64,000 bases of DNA from Ignavibacterium sp. (GCA_032027145.1 JAVSMP010000001.1:1454903-1518902); one strand, 5' to 3'; positions 46,300 through 54,914 are shown, numbered from the stretch's first letter. Translations and numbers: made by a program. The notes: generated by a model from the sequence alone, not told the origin.

Positions 46300-47505
46300 A
46301 TGCATCATTATGATCCCATCAGTGAAATTCAGGATTATTTAGTTTTTGGTGAATATGGGGACGTTAATCCATCTATAACAGATTCATCCACTTACACTTT
46401 TCTGAATCCGCAAACTATGAATGAATTGTTTGAACAGAAAATTGAAGGTTGTTTTTTATATTCCCGTCATTGGAATCCGACAAACAAGTATCTTGCTGAT
46501 GCTCTTTCTAAACTTGAGGATTCTGAAGCAGCAATTGTAACTTCATCGGGAATGGGTGCAATTTCCTGTGTTGTTTTACAACTTTGCAACAGCGGTGATG
46601 AAATAGTTTCAAGTAGAACAATTTACGGCGGAACCTATGCATTCTTTAAAAACTTTTTACCAAAGTTTGGAATAAAAGTAAAATTTGTAAACACTCAGGA
46701 ATTATCTGCGGTTAAAAAGGCAATCACAAAAAAAACCAAATTGATTTATTGTGAATCTATTAGTAATCCACTGTTAGAAGTAGCTGACATTCCTAAACTG
46801 TCTGAGATTGCAAATGAAAATGGAATCAAACTTGTAATTGATAATACTTTCAGTCCGGTTATTATTTCACCTATTCGTTTGGGCGCTCATATAGTTATTC
46901 ATAGTTTAACAAAGTTTATAAATGGAACTAGCGATTGTGTTGCTGGTTGTGTTTGCAGTTCAAAAGAATTTATTTCACAGTTGACTGATATAAATTCAGG
47001 TGCTTCAATGCTTCTTGGACCAGTGCTGGATAGTTTTCGTGCTGCATCAATTATGAAGAACTTACACTCACTTCATATTAGAATAGAAAAACATAGTGAA
47101 AATGCTTTATACTTAGCAGAAAATTTTCAGAGGCTTGGGTGTAAAGTATTTTACCCTGGTCTAAAATCACATAAAGGACATAAACTGCTGAAAAAAATAA
47201 TGAACGAAGGATTTGGCTATGGCGGTATGCTGGCAATCGATGCCGGTACATCGGAACAAGCTAATAAAGTGATGGAAAATATGCAGAAAGAGAAAGTAGG
47301 ATATCTTGCAGTCAGTCTCGGTTACTTTAAAACATTATTCTCTTCTCCCGGGCACAGTACATCTTCAGAAATTCCGGAAGAAGAAAGAAAAGCAATGGGA
47401 TTATCTGACGGACTTGTACGAATATCGATCGGTTTGGATAATGATATCAAAAGGACATTTAAGAGAATAAAAAAATGTTTTAGTGAAGCAGGATTGTGCA
47501 AGTAG
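46300..47505 (+). CDS. PLP-dependent trans-sulfuration enzyme (methionine gamma-lyase-like)
   Basis: A Cys/Met metabolism PLP enzyme, 401 residues. FLYSRHWNPTNKYLADALSK (about 50-69) covers the substrate loop. The PLP lysine is in HSLTKFINGTSDCVAGCV (about 206-223). SSPGHSTSSEIPEEERKAMG and GLVRISIGLD complete the C-terminal domain. The substrate loop reads YSRHWNPT rather than the more common YSRxGNPT. It may be methionine gamma-lyase, cystathionine gamma-synthase or gamma-lyase; sequence alone does not decide. AAAGGAGG precedes the ATG. Confidence 0.82.
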   Translation: MHHYDPISEIQDYLVFGEYGDVNPSITDSSTYTFLNPQTMNELFEQKIEGCFLYSRHWNPTNKYLADALSKLEDSEAAIVTSSGMGAISCVVLQLCNSGDEIVSSRTIYGGTYAFFKNFLPKFGIKVKFVNTQELSAVKKAITKKTKLIYCESISNPLLEVADIPKLSEIANENGIKLVIDNTFSPVIISPIRLGAHIVIHSLTKFINGTSDCVAGCVCSSKEFISQLTDINSGASMLLGPVLDSFRAASIMKNLHSLHIRIEKHSENALYLAENFQRLGCKVFYPGLKSHKGHKLLKKIMNEGFGYGGMLAIDAGTSEQANKVMENMQKEKVGYLAVSLGYFKTLFSSPGHSTSSEIPEEERKAMGLSDGLVRISIGLDNDIKRTFKRIKKCFSEAGLCK

Positions 47506-47601
47506 TTATATTCTAATTGTATCTACGAATAAACATAACAATCAAACATAAGAGGCGGATATATGAACAAGTTATCAAAAAATAATTTGAATGATTATTG
47601 G

Positions 47602-48891
47602 TTAGCCTTTATGATGTAGGTCTTTTATTATTTCAAAAAACTTTTTACTTATTAAAGCCCGGTCAAAAATTTTTATTAATGTTAGATCGGGCTTAATTTT
47701 TTCAAAGTCGTTAAAAAAGTTCTGACAGGGATCATTATATCCGTACATCATTCCTGAATTTGCTGATTCAATTATTTGTTTTACTTCACTATTATCATCT
47801 CCAAAGGCAATAATAGGATTGCCAGTCCGCAAAGCTTCAAATAATTTACCAGGTACATGGCGAGGTTCGGATGCACATACTAAAAGTATATCTGCCTCGT
47901 ATATTTGCTTTATCATTTCGTGATAAGGCAGGAAACCTAAAGTTTCAACTTTGTCAAGCAAACCAATTTCTTTAAGATAATCTAGAACAATTGGGTCAAC
48001 AGTTCCGATAAATCTTATCTTAAAATTACTGCCGCTATCATTCTTATCTTTTATTTGTTTCCAGAAATGTTTTGGGTTCTGATATGCAAATAAATTACCG
48101 GCATGTAAAATTACAGTTTCATTCTTCTGAGATACTTCTTTTTCAGCAGGGCGATTTGCAGGCAGACCTTTAAAATCATCTTCATCATATCCCCAATACA
48201 ATACATTTGTTTTGTTTTCTAAAAACTTATACTTATTCAGATAATCATTCTCGGTTGATTTTGTAACAAATACAACTTGTTCTGCATTTAACAAAACAGA
48301 TTTTTCAAAATGACTGTCAATCTTTTTTGTAATAAGACTTCTCTTTAGATTTTTGTAATAAACAATATCAACCCACGGATCAATTAAAACCGGTATATGC
48401 GGTAAATTAAACTTTCTGCTTAATTTTTGTCCAATAAGATGTGAACTATGCGGAGGTCCGATTGAAACAATAATGTCAAACTTTTCTTTAACATAAGCTT
48501 TTTTGGCTGTTCTATATGCGGTAAAATTCCAGCCTACTCTGGCATCGGGAATAAATAGATTCAATCTTATCCAAAGTGAAATTCTATGAGTTAAGCTTTT
48601 ATTTTCTGTAGAGATTGTTTCAGATGCGATCAGTTTTTCGTTTTTCTTTTTTCCAATAAACTTTCTGTAAATGTTAAATGGTTCCAAAGCGTTGGATTTA
48701 AAAGTAATCCAGGCAGGATCAACTTTGCTTAATAAACTTTCGTCTTTTTGAGTAAATGATTCTTCCTTAACTGTTAGAATTATCGGCTCAATCTCATCTT
48801 TTGGAAGATGTCTGATAATATCCAAAGGCCAATGAAGCGAAGCCTTTCCGGAAGGGGGCCAAAAATATGAGATGAATAGAACTTTTTTCAT
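47602..48891 (-). CDS. Glycosyltransferase, GT4-like
   Basis: A GT-B family enzyme of 429 residues. The N-terminus FISYFWPPSGKASLHWPL, the VSIGPPHSSHLIG segment (about 140-152) and the C-terminal block ADILLVCASEPRHVPGKLFE (about 336-355) match GT4-type enzymes of surface-polysaccharide synthesis. No neighbouring polysaccharide genes, so the acceptor is unknown. A terminator for the opposite strand lies inside its 3' end. Confidence 0.75.
   Translation of the reverse strand: MKKVLFISYFWPPSGKASLHWPLDIIRHLPKDEIEPIILTVKEESFTQKDESLLSKVDPAWITFKSNALEPFNIYRKFIGKKKNEKLIASETISTENKSLTHRISLWIRLNLFIPDARVGWNFTAYRTAKKAYVKEKFDIIVSIGPPHSSHLIGQKLSRKFNLPHIPVLIDPWVDIVYYKNLKRSLITKKIDSHFEKSVLLNAEQVVFVTKSTENDYLNKYKFLENKTNVLYWGYDEDDFKGLPANRPAEKEVSQKNETVILHAGNLFAYQNPKHFWKQIKDKNDSGSNFKIRFIGTVDPIVLDYLKEIGLLDKVETLGFLPYHEMIKQIYEADILLVCASEPRHVPGKLFEALRTGNPIIAFGDDNSEVKQIIESANSGMMYGYNDPCQNFFNDFEKIKPDLTLIKIFDRALISKKFFEIIKDLHHKG
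47655..47702 (+). terminator. Plus-strand terminator embedded in the convergent glycosyltransferase gene
   Basis: AAGCCCGGTC (47655-47664) pairs with GATCGGGCTT (47685-47694), ten pairs with one G-U, followed by AATTTTTT. It lies inside the glycosyltransferase coding region but reads as a terminator only on the plus strand, 150 nt after the PLP enzyme stop. Confidence 0.55.
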
Positions 48892-49120
48892 TTTGATTTC
48901 AAAGATGATTTAAGGTTCAGTTTTTATGTTTAAGATTTTTTTTGCCATAAGTTCATGAATAAATGATTCTATAAGAATTAGTTAGAGCTAAATTTTATCA
49001 TAAACATTTAATAAATAGTAAGCGATGGTTAAACTAATAATCTTATTATTCCATATATTCATTTCAAATTTATTGATTTATACATTTAATAAGAAAGTGA
49101 TTCATTATCTAAAGGTTTAC

Positions 49121-49128
49121 TATTTTTG
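49121..49128 (+). promoter_or_regulatory. TAnnTTTG box upstream of the GroES-like gene
   Basis: TATTTTTG, 51 nt before the ATG at 49180. No matching TTG at -33. Confidence 0.3.
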
Positions 49129-49179
49129 CAGAGGTAATTTTTTAAAAACAGTAATTATTATAACTATGTTGAGGATATA

Positions 49180-49554
49180 ATGAGTTTGAATTTTAAAAAC
49201 CTTCAGAAGTTTATTGTAGTGGGCGACAGAGTCTTAATCAGACCGCAAGAAGATTCGAACAAAACCAGCAGTGGATTGTATCTTCCAGCAGGTGTAGCTG
49301 AGAAGGAAAGAATTCAAAGCGGTTATGTAATAAAAGTAGGACCAGGTTATGCTACATCAGCACAAAATGAAGATGAACCCTGGAAACAGAATGAGGAACA
49401 GGTAAAGTATATTCCGCTTCAGGCAAAAGAAGGAGACCTTGCTATATTTTTAAGAAAGGAAGCCTTTGAAATTGAATTTGAGAAAGAGAAGTTATTAATC
49501 GTACCAAACCCCGCGATTTTATTGCTAATCAGAAATGATGATTTCCTGGTGTAG
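49180..49554 (+). CDS. Divergent GroES/Cpn10-like co-chaperonin
   Basis: A Cpn10-fold protein of 124 residues. FIVVGDRVLIRPQEDSNKTS and SGLYLPAG mark the core and mobile loop region, and EGDLAIFLRKEAFEIE the end. Between them, residues about 53-77 form an insert rich in charged residues (YATSAQNEDEPWKQNEEQVK) that ordinary GroES (about 97 residues) lacks. No groEL is next to it. It may partner a distant GroEL or have another role. GAGG precedes the ATG. Confidence 0.75.
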   Translation: MSLNFKNLQKFIVVGDRVLIRPQEDSNKTSSGLYLPAGVAEKERIQSGYVIKVGPGYATSAQNEDEPWKQNEEQVKYIPLQAKEGDLAIFLRKEAFEIEFEKEKLLIVPNPAILLLIRNDDFLV

Positions 49555-49557
49555 TTC

Positions 49558-49707
49558 TTAGAAAACCAAAACTGCTATTGCAAATAGAAATGAAGATGCA
49601 ATTACTAATTTTGTAATTATTGAAAAATCATTTCTTCTTTCTTTTGCAAATACACTTCCGTAATTAAAATCAACAACGTGAGAATCGTTTAATAAAACTT
49701 GTTTCAT
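49558..49707 (-). CDS. Possible small single-span membrane protein
   Basis: A 49-codon ORF starting at an ATG, with a polar N-terminal half (MKQVLLNDSHVVDFNYGSVF), a KERRND basic patch and one hydrophobic C-terminal helix (LVIASSFLFAIAVLVF). A longer frame starts 54 nt upstream without a better site. No ribosome-binding site is visible, so the call is doubtful. It would be convergent with the GroES-like gene. Confidence 0.35.
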   Translation of the reverse strand: MKQVLLNDSHVVDFNYGSVFAKERRNDFSIITKLVIASSFLFAIAVLVF

Positions 49708-49918
49708 AATTATCGATTTATTTTTTGTTAGCGTTTGAATGACACAATTATTTAATATCATTCAACTGAATAGAAAGATGCAAGAATTATGCTAAACTTC
49801 AGTTCAAATATTCCAATCGAATATAGATTAAAAACAGGGTGGTAGTGATGAATTGTAAGTGGTTAATTTTCAGACGACATTTCAGACGAATAAAATGTCC
49901 AATCCTACAATAACTGAC

Positions 49919-51280
49919 CTAATCCTCTCGTATCTTTTTTAACCTTCTTTGAAGGGTTCTTTCGCTTACTCCAAGTATAGAAGCTGCTTTCCGAACATTG
50001 TTATTTAATATCCCCATTACATTAATAATATGTTTTTTTTCTGCTTCTTCAAGAGAAACTAAGATTTCAGATTTTTTCAGTTCATTTTCAACTATCTCTG
50101 TAACTTTGGGTATTTCAACCACCTCTAATCTTTGATTATCCTCTGATTGAACGACAGAATTAAAAATAATATTTTCAAGTTCTCTTACGTTGCCAGGGAA
50201 AGGATAATTTCTTAATTGAGCAATAGCTTCTCTGGTTAAGCCTAAAACATTTTTATTGTAAGTTTTATTAGCAACTTTAATAAGATTGTTTGAAAGTAAA
50301 ATTACATCATTTCCTCTTTTTCGTAATGGCGGCAAACTTATGTGCCCTCTGTTAAGGCGATAATAAAGATCTGCTCTGAAATTTCCCTTGTTAACTGCAT
50401 CAACAAGGTCTCTGTTGGTAGCCGCAATAATTCTAATATCCAGTTTTACCGGATTGGAACTTCCGATTTTAAATATCTCATTGTATTGAATAGCCCTTAA
50501 GAGTTTTCCCTGAAGCTCTTTCGGTAGCTCACCTATCTCATCTAAAAAAATGGTACCGCCATTTGCAGCTTCAAAATATCCAATTTTATCATTAGTGGAT
50601 CCGGTAAAAGAGCCTTTCAGATTACCGAACAATTCACTCTCAAACAATGAGTGTGAGATTGAGGCAAGATTAACAGCTACATAAGATTTGTTTTTTCTTG
50701 GAGAAAGATCATGAATTTTTTTTGCAATCAAATCTTTTCCAGTACCAGTTTCCCCAACAATTAAAATAGTCTCATTTGTTGGAGCGAATATTTCAACAAG
50801 ATTGAAAACTTTACGCATTGCATCGGAATCAGTAATGATGTTGGAAAATTTATTTCCATCAACGGCAGTTACTGGAGAATCACCTCTTAAAACATCCCTT
50901 TCTTTTTCAAGAAGTTTATAACCGATTGCACGCCTTATCGTCAGAAGCAATCTATCTGTATCAGGCGGTTTAATTATAAACTCATAAGCCCCGAATTTTA
51001 TTGCTTCAAGTGCGATATCTTTGTCATCAACTGCTGTTACAACAATTACCGGGATATTAGGATATTCGGGAGTAATTTGTTCTAACAGTTGTAAACCACT
51101 CATCTGAGGCATATAAATATCAAGAAGAATCAAATCAATCTTTTGAGTTTTTAAGATCTCTTTTACATTCAATGGATTTGATTCAGTTATTACATTTGAA
51201 TAACCTTCTTGGTTAAGAATGCTTTTTAGCAAATCTAAATAAGCTAATTCATCATCAACTAATAATATTGTTTCTTTCAA
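49919..51280 (-). CDS. NtrC-family sigma-54 response regulator
   Basis: A three-domain regulator of 453 residues. The receiver (about 3-118) has DDE at 9-11, phosphoacceptor Asp in LILLDIYMPQM, and Lys in IKPPD. The AAA+ domain (about 145-375) has GETGTGKDL, and its sigma-54 contact loop is GSFTGS. The Fis HTH is at the C-terminus (RKAASILGVSERTLQRRLK). The start is TTG; no ATG precedes the receiver. No sensor kinase lies beside it. It sits 87 nt after the pilin-like cassette, which it may control. Confidence 0.88.
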   Translation of the reverse strand: MKETILLVDDELAYLDLLKSILNQEGYSNVITESNPLNVKEILKTQKIDLILLDIYMPQMSGLQLLEQITPEYPNIPVIVVTAVDDKDIALEAIKFGAYEFIIKPPDTDRLLLTIRRAIGYKLLEKERDVLRGDSPVTAVDGNKFSNIITDSDAMRKVFNLVEIFAPTNETILIVGETGTGKDLIAKKIHDLSPRKNKSYVAVNLASISHSLFESELFGNLKGSFTGSTNDKIGYFEAANGGTIFLDEIGELPKELQGKLLRAIQYNEIFKIGSSNPVKLDIRIIAATNRDLVDAVNKGNFRADLYYRLNRGHISLPPLRKRGNDVILLSNNLIKVANKTYNKNVLGLTREAIAQLRNYPFPGNVRELENIIFNSVVQSEDNQRLEVVEIPKVTEIVENELKKSEILVSLEEAEKKHIINVMGILNNNVRKAASILGVSERTLQRRLKKIRED

Positions 51281-51367
51281 AATAAAAACTTTCTTATTTC
51301 TTTAAATGTAAGAATAATGGAATGAATATTCCAGAATTGAAATATGTTTAAAAAGCCCAGTTAAATT

Positions 51368-52627
51368 TTACTCGAACCAAGAAACGATCTCAAACCCACC
51401 GGTGCCAGGGAAAAACGGAGGAGAAGCAACAAGAAACCGATCATCATATTTATAACGTTTTGCAAAACCAGTTGCAATGCTGCCACCACTTCCAATAGTA
51501 CCAACTGCTCCTCTGGTTTTCTGAATAATTCCACCGACCAGATTTATATTTCCTCTAAATTTTTTACCACCGATCGGAGAATTACTATTATAGTTTTGAA
51601 CACTGAAACCACCTTTTTCGCAATAGATTGACGCCTGGATGTTTATATCACTGCTGTTTGGTTTATTATCAGCTATAATTACATTATTTTCAGCACAAAT
51701 ACCAAGCAAATCTGTAGAATTAGGATTCTGTTTTGGATCTTTATTATAAACCAAGTCATCATCTAAATAAATTGTCCCCTTACTGCTTCCTGTAGATAGC
51801 GTACTATTACAAGCTACAGTGTATTGTCCCTTTACAGTTCCTTTAATACGAACAATAGAGTTTTTAGCAAATATCATTCCGTTATTTGCTGCTGTCGGAA
51901 GATATACAGTTGTGTAAGAAGCACTGTAGGAGTACTTATATTTTAATGAATCGTTAACAAAATATAAATAAACTGTATCTTTACCTGAAAACTTTAATCC
52001 ATCTTCATCTGCAAAGGCTTCCAGCTCATCAACAGCATCTTTTGGTAAAGGCAAATCAACCCCAGACTCATAACCGCCTAAGAAATATGGTTTATGTTTA
52101 TTCTTATTTTTGCTTTCATAATATTCAACATTTTTTAAGCTGCTTGCTTTGCCAAAAAATACCGGGCGATAGGCAGCTCTTAAAACATCTTGTGTGTGAA
52201 ATGGACCCCAAACTGTATCAGTTCCATTCCACCAAATTGTTCCTCCTTCACTTACTGAGTAATAAGCAAATTTAGAAAACTTACTTGGTGAAAGAGTAAC
52301 TATTACTGAACTGCTTGCACCATGGTAAGTTCCAGTAGAAGTGATTTTGATAATTTTTTTATATCCACCGCTATTTTGAACGGATACATTCAATGTTCCA
52401 CCCGAGAAACTTTTATTTGAGTAACCATCTTCCCAGGTAGGATCAATAAATATCTGGTTAGAGGCAAGATTGGCACCGCTAACCGCGATGTTGTGTGCAA
52501 TCATCTCACTATAGTAGTTTACCATATTACCAACTGAGTCAGTTGAAATACGACCAAAATTTTTAATTGCAACCATAAACAAAAGTGTAAAACCAATTAT
52601 GGTTATAAATGTTGCTTTGCCCGCCAT
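51368..52627 (-). CDS. PilX-like/DUF4900-like exported protein
   Basis: A 419-residue protein anchored by one N-terminal helix (about 7-22), followed by an amphipathic continuation. A beta-rich region follows, and blocks in the C-terminal half (NGMIFAKNSIVRIKGTVKGQ, DDDLVYNKDP, LGICAENNVIIADN, RYKYDDRFLVASPPFFPG) resemble the DUF4900 layout of large minor-pilin subunits. It is the third gene of the cassette, 5 nt after the PilW-like gene. No GFTLIE-type prepilin site is seen. A secreted or pilus-tip role is inferred. Confidence 0.6.
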   Translation of the reverse strand: MAGKATFITIIGFTLLFMVAIKNFGRISTDSVGNMVNYYSEMIAHNIAVSGANLASNQIFIDPTWEDGYSNKSFSGGTLNVSVQNSGGYKKIIKITSTGTYHGASSSVIVTLSPSKFSKFAYYSVSEGGTIWWNGTDTVWGPFHTQDVLRAAYRPVFFGKASSLKNVEYYESKNKNKHKPYFLGGYESGVDLPLPKDAVDELEAFADEDGLKFSGKDTVYLYFVNDSLKYKYSYSASYTTVYLPTAANNGMIFAKNSIVRIKGTVKGQYTVACNSTLSTGSSKGTIYLDDDLVYNKDPKQNPNSTDLLGICAENNVIIADNKPNSSDINIQASIYCEKGGFSVQNYNSNSPIGGKKFRGNINLVGGIIQKTRGAVGTIGSGGSIATGFAKRYKYDDRFLVASPPFFPGTGGFEIVSWFE

Positions 52628-52632
52628 ATTCT

Positions 52633-53232
52633 TTACCTGTTCCTTAAATTTCTTGATACCATTCTGATTTGACGCCAGAATGCTTTTGAATATTTCTGAT
52701 CATAGGCATCAGTATTCTCAACTGTTAGGTTTATTTCAATTGATACTATGCCGCCATTTATACCAATTGGTGGTCTAAGAGTATCACCAAGAGCATCAAA
52801 AAAGACAAGCCGGAATTCTGTAATTCCTAAGTTTGCACTTTTATGCTGTTCTCCATTTAACACTCTATATAACAATCGGTCTCTTGGATTGGCAGTTGAG
52901 GATAGTTCCGATGTTGAGCCTAAATAATAATGTAATGAATCAACATTCCCATCAGAATCAATATCTGAATAAAACTTAATTTCAGATGAATCAGCATATA
53001 AAATTGCCTTGGTTGGATCCGGAATTAATGTCCAATCAGCACAATAACCTATCTTTCTAAAATCATATTCTATTATTTGAGCAGCGATAGCAAGATTTTG
53101 CTGTATTGTTAATTCACCGCTATTATTATAAGTCTTTTCAGTAATAGAATCGCTAAATCTAAAAGCGATTGACATTAAGACTCCGCCAATTATAACTGAT
53201 CCCAGAATATCAAGTATTGTTGTAAATCCCAT
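52633..53232 (-). CDS. PilW/GspJ-like pseudopilin
   Basis: A 199-residue protein with an N-terminal helix (ILDILGSVIIGGVLMSIAF, about 7-25). The usual pseudopilin continuation NLAIAAQIIEYDFRKIGYC (about 46-64) has an Asp-Phe-Arg-Lys block typical of PilW/GspJ. The C-terminal half is beta-rich. It has Gly2-Phe3 but no GFTLIE site and only a single residue before the helix. It lies 8 nt after the first cassette gene. Confidence 0.6.
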   Translation of the reverse strand: MGFTTILDILGSVIIGGVLMSIAFRFSDSITEKTYNNSGELTIQQNLAIAAQIIEYDFRKIGYCADWTLIPDPTKAILYADSSEIKFYSDIDSDGNVDSLHYYLGSTSELSSTANPRDRLLYRVLNGEQHKSANLGITEFRLVFFDALGDTLRPPIGINGGIVSIEINLTVENTDAYDQKYSKAFWRQIRMVSRNLRNR

Positions 53233-53240
53233 ATTATCCT

Positions 53241-53741
53241 CTATCTGAAATGCCAGTAACTATAAATTGTTGACATCCTGATTGTGTCTTCCATTGATTC
53301 ACTGGTTACGGTAATATCCATTTTTTTATGCCAGGTTCTTTTTCCCACTTTCACTTCAGGATTAGCTGCTTCGACATAATAAACCTCGCTGTAAACATCA
53401 AATTCTGCCGAAGGTAAATGTGTATAACGATGATGAAAACCATTATAATCATCAAAATCATCAAAAGTAGCACTTGAATCTTTTATTTCCCCTGCATTAC
53501 GACCGAGAGGATAATTTGTGAGTGAAGAGCAGTCTGCAACTCCATTAGCCACAGTATTTGCATCAAAAGCTTTTTTACTTGCTTCCTCAATAAGTGATGT
53601 AGCCAAAGAAACAGCAAGTAATCCTAGTTTGGAATCCTGCATAACAGAATCGTTTACAAGAATAAAATTATTCATCTTCAGAATTGTTAATGATAATATT
53701 AACAATGCTCCAATACTAAAAAGCGTTTGACCAGTATTCAT
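53241..53741 (-). CDS. PilV/GspI-like pseudopilin
   Basis: First gene of the pilin-like cassette. I choose the ATG at 53741, which has AGGG 8 nt upstream; earlier ATG and TTG codons have no such site. This gives 166 residues with an N-terminal helix (LFSIGALLILSLTILKMNNF). A continuation of pseudopilin type (LAVSLATSLIEEASKKAFD) and a beta-rich C-terminus with a GKRTWHKKMDITV strand follow. It carries no classic prepilin cleavage motif. Confidence 0.58.
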   Translation of the reverse strand: MNTGQTLFSIGALLILSLTILKMNNFILVNDSVMQDSKLGLLAVSLATSLIEEASKKAFDANTVANGVADCSSLTNYPLGRNAGEIKDSSATFDDFDDYNGFHHRYTHLPSAEFDVYSEVYYVEAANPEVKVGKRTWHKKMDITVTSESMEDTIRMSTIYSYWHFR

Positions 53742-54136
53742 AAATTTAACCCTAAGTTGTCTCATTTGTATCAAACATCATGCAATTTAAAATCTCTTAG
53801 TGATACAGGATAGGTTTATTAATTAGAATTTTTTTTAGTTAGAATTTTAATCGGGAAAAAATTTACATCTGATCAGTAAATTTTACCTCAGAAACGTTGA
53901 AAAATATTAATTTTAAGCGACAAATATTTCGCCTAAAATAATACTTTACTCACAGTAAACTGATGAGAGTATTTTTGTATGCTATAAACAACAAAGAAAT
54001 AAATAAAAGCATTGAACAAAAAGAAATTAAAGCGGCAAAATTTGGTTTTTAAAAACAATAGATAAGATTACTATTAGCAAGGTTAATACACAATAATAAT
54101 TATTAAGTTTTTATATGGACAGTAAATACTTTTTAA
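53742..54136. other. Intergenic region between pilin-like cassette and marR
   Basis: The 395 bases are AT-rich. I looked for a sigma-54 promoter (TGGC-N9-TTGC) on either strand and found none, and no TAnnTTTG box stands out. A 29-codon ORF at 53963-54052 was rejected. Confidence 0.4.
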
Positions 54137-54607
54137 TTATTCAACCTGCATCCCATAAATTTTTTCTAACAAATTGGAGAGTGTCCTTTTCTCTGAATTC
54201 GTTAGGGCAGATGAAAAATAATTACCTAACACCTTCACTTCAGGATGCACTTGATTTAGAAGTTTAATTCCTTTTTCAGTTATCCGTGACATTGAAAGCC
54301 GTTTGTCTTTTTTTGAATTAAATCTCTCGACTAATTTGGCTTTGATCAGATTATCAATAATTCTAGTTACATCTGGTGCAGGTTCAATCATTCTGCTAAT
54401 TATATCAAAGCGTGGATGACCTTCGGGATAGATACCTTTTAAAATTCTTAGAACATTATACTGCGGCATTGTTAATCCGTACTTACTCATAACTGCTTCG
54501 TACTTTGAGCGAAGAAAATAAGCAGTAACCAAAAGGTTTAACAGTACTTCCTGATTAAGATCTTCAAACTTGTCTTGTTTAAGCCATTGTTTAAGTTTTT
54601 TGCCCAT
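54137..54607 (-). CDS. MarR-family transcriptional regulator
   Basis: A winged-helix regulator of 156 residues. It follows the family layout: helical N-terminus, LTMPQYNVLRILKG, the recognition region DVTRIIDNLIKAKLVERFNS and the wing KDKRLSMSRITEKGIKLL (about 98-115). MarR regulators usually repress a nearby gene and themselves, with a phenolic or oxidative signal. A perfect palindrome lies 21-32 nt before the ATG. No obvious target gene is adjacent. Confidence 0.9.
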   Translation of the reverse strand: MGKKLKQWLKQDKFEDLNQEVLLNLLVTAYFLRSKYEAVMSKYGLTMPQYNVLRILKGIYPEGHPRFDIISRMIEPAPDVTRIIDNLIKAKLVERFNSKKDKRLSMSRITEKGIKLLNQVHPEVKVLGNYFSSALTNSEKRTLSNLLEKIYGMQVE

Positions 54608-54627
54608 CTTAAATAAATATTTTGTTT

Positions 54628-54639
54628 GTGTTATAACAC
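54628..54639. promoter_or_regulatory. Candidate MarR operator
   Basis: GTGTTATAACAC is a perfect 12-bp palindrome. After one mismatched base the symmetry continues for two more pairs on each side (TT/AA). It is centred about 27 nt upstream of the marR ATG, the right place for autorepression. Confidence 0.55.
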
Positions 54640-54875
54640 CAAAGTTAATGCTATCTCATATTAATAAAAAGAGGTTTAATATGATTTTGTATGAAGTTTG
54701 TTTATTTAAGTAAAGGAATACAGCGGTGATGATGTATTAGAATAAAATAAATAAAATAATGGAATAGCAAATAATGGGATAATGATAATCGTTGATGTTT
54801 AATGATTATAATTAGGACTTTAAAACTCCGTCAATCCATCTTAAAATTTGCATAGCTTTCTCTAAGCATTATATT

Positions 54876-54883
54876 TACTTTTG
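54876..54883 (+). promoter_or_regulatory. TAnnTTTG box of the BatA-like gene
   Basis: TACTTTTG, 31 nt before the ATG at 54915. TTTG at 54847-54850 is too far upstream (25 nt) to fit well. Confidence 0.35.
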
Positions 54884-54914
54884 ATTTCAAAAATTTGTTG
54901 ACAAAATAAAGTTT

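Larger units (their letters stand above)
54608..54914. other. Intergenic region between marR and the BatA-like gene
   Basis: The 307 bases contain the MarR operator candidate (54628-54639) and the TAnnTTTG box of the BatA-like gene (54876-54883). The rest is AT-rich without a gene. Confidence 0.5.

Noticed and set aside
47563-47619. 18-codon ORF with a good ribosome-binding site before the glycosyltransferase 3' end
   Set aside because: Too short to support as a gene; kept only as a remark on the antisense tail of the PLP transcript.
49025-49180. 51-codon hydrophobic ORF ending in a TAATG overlap with the GroES-like gene
   Set aside because: No ribosome-binding site, low-complexity AT-rich codons and a promoter-like box inside it. 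The overlap alone is not enough.
53742-53774. TTG and ATG starts upstream of the first pilin-like gene
   Set aside because: The ATG at 53741 has an AGGG site at the right distance; the upstream codons have none.
53963-54052. 29-codon ORF upstream of marR
   Set aside because: No ribosome-binding site and Lys/Ile-rich composition as expected from AT-rich noncoding DNA.
53742-54136. Sigma-54 promoter for the pilin-like cassette
   Set aside because: I looked for GG-N10-GC with TGGC/TTGC context on the minus strand upstream of 53741 and found no acceptable match.
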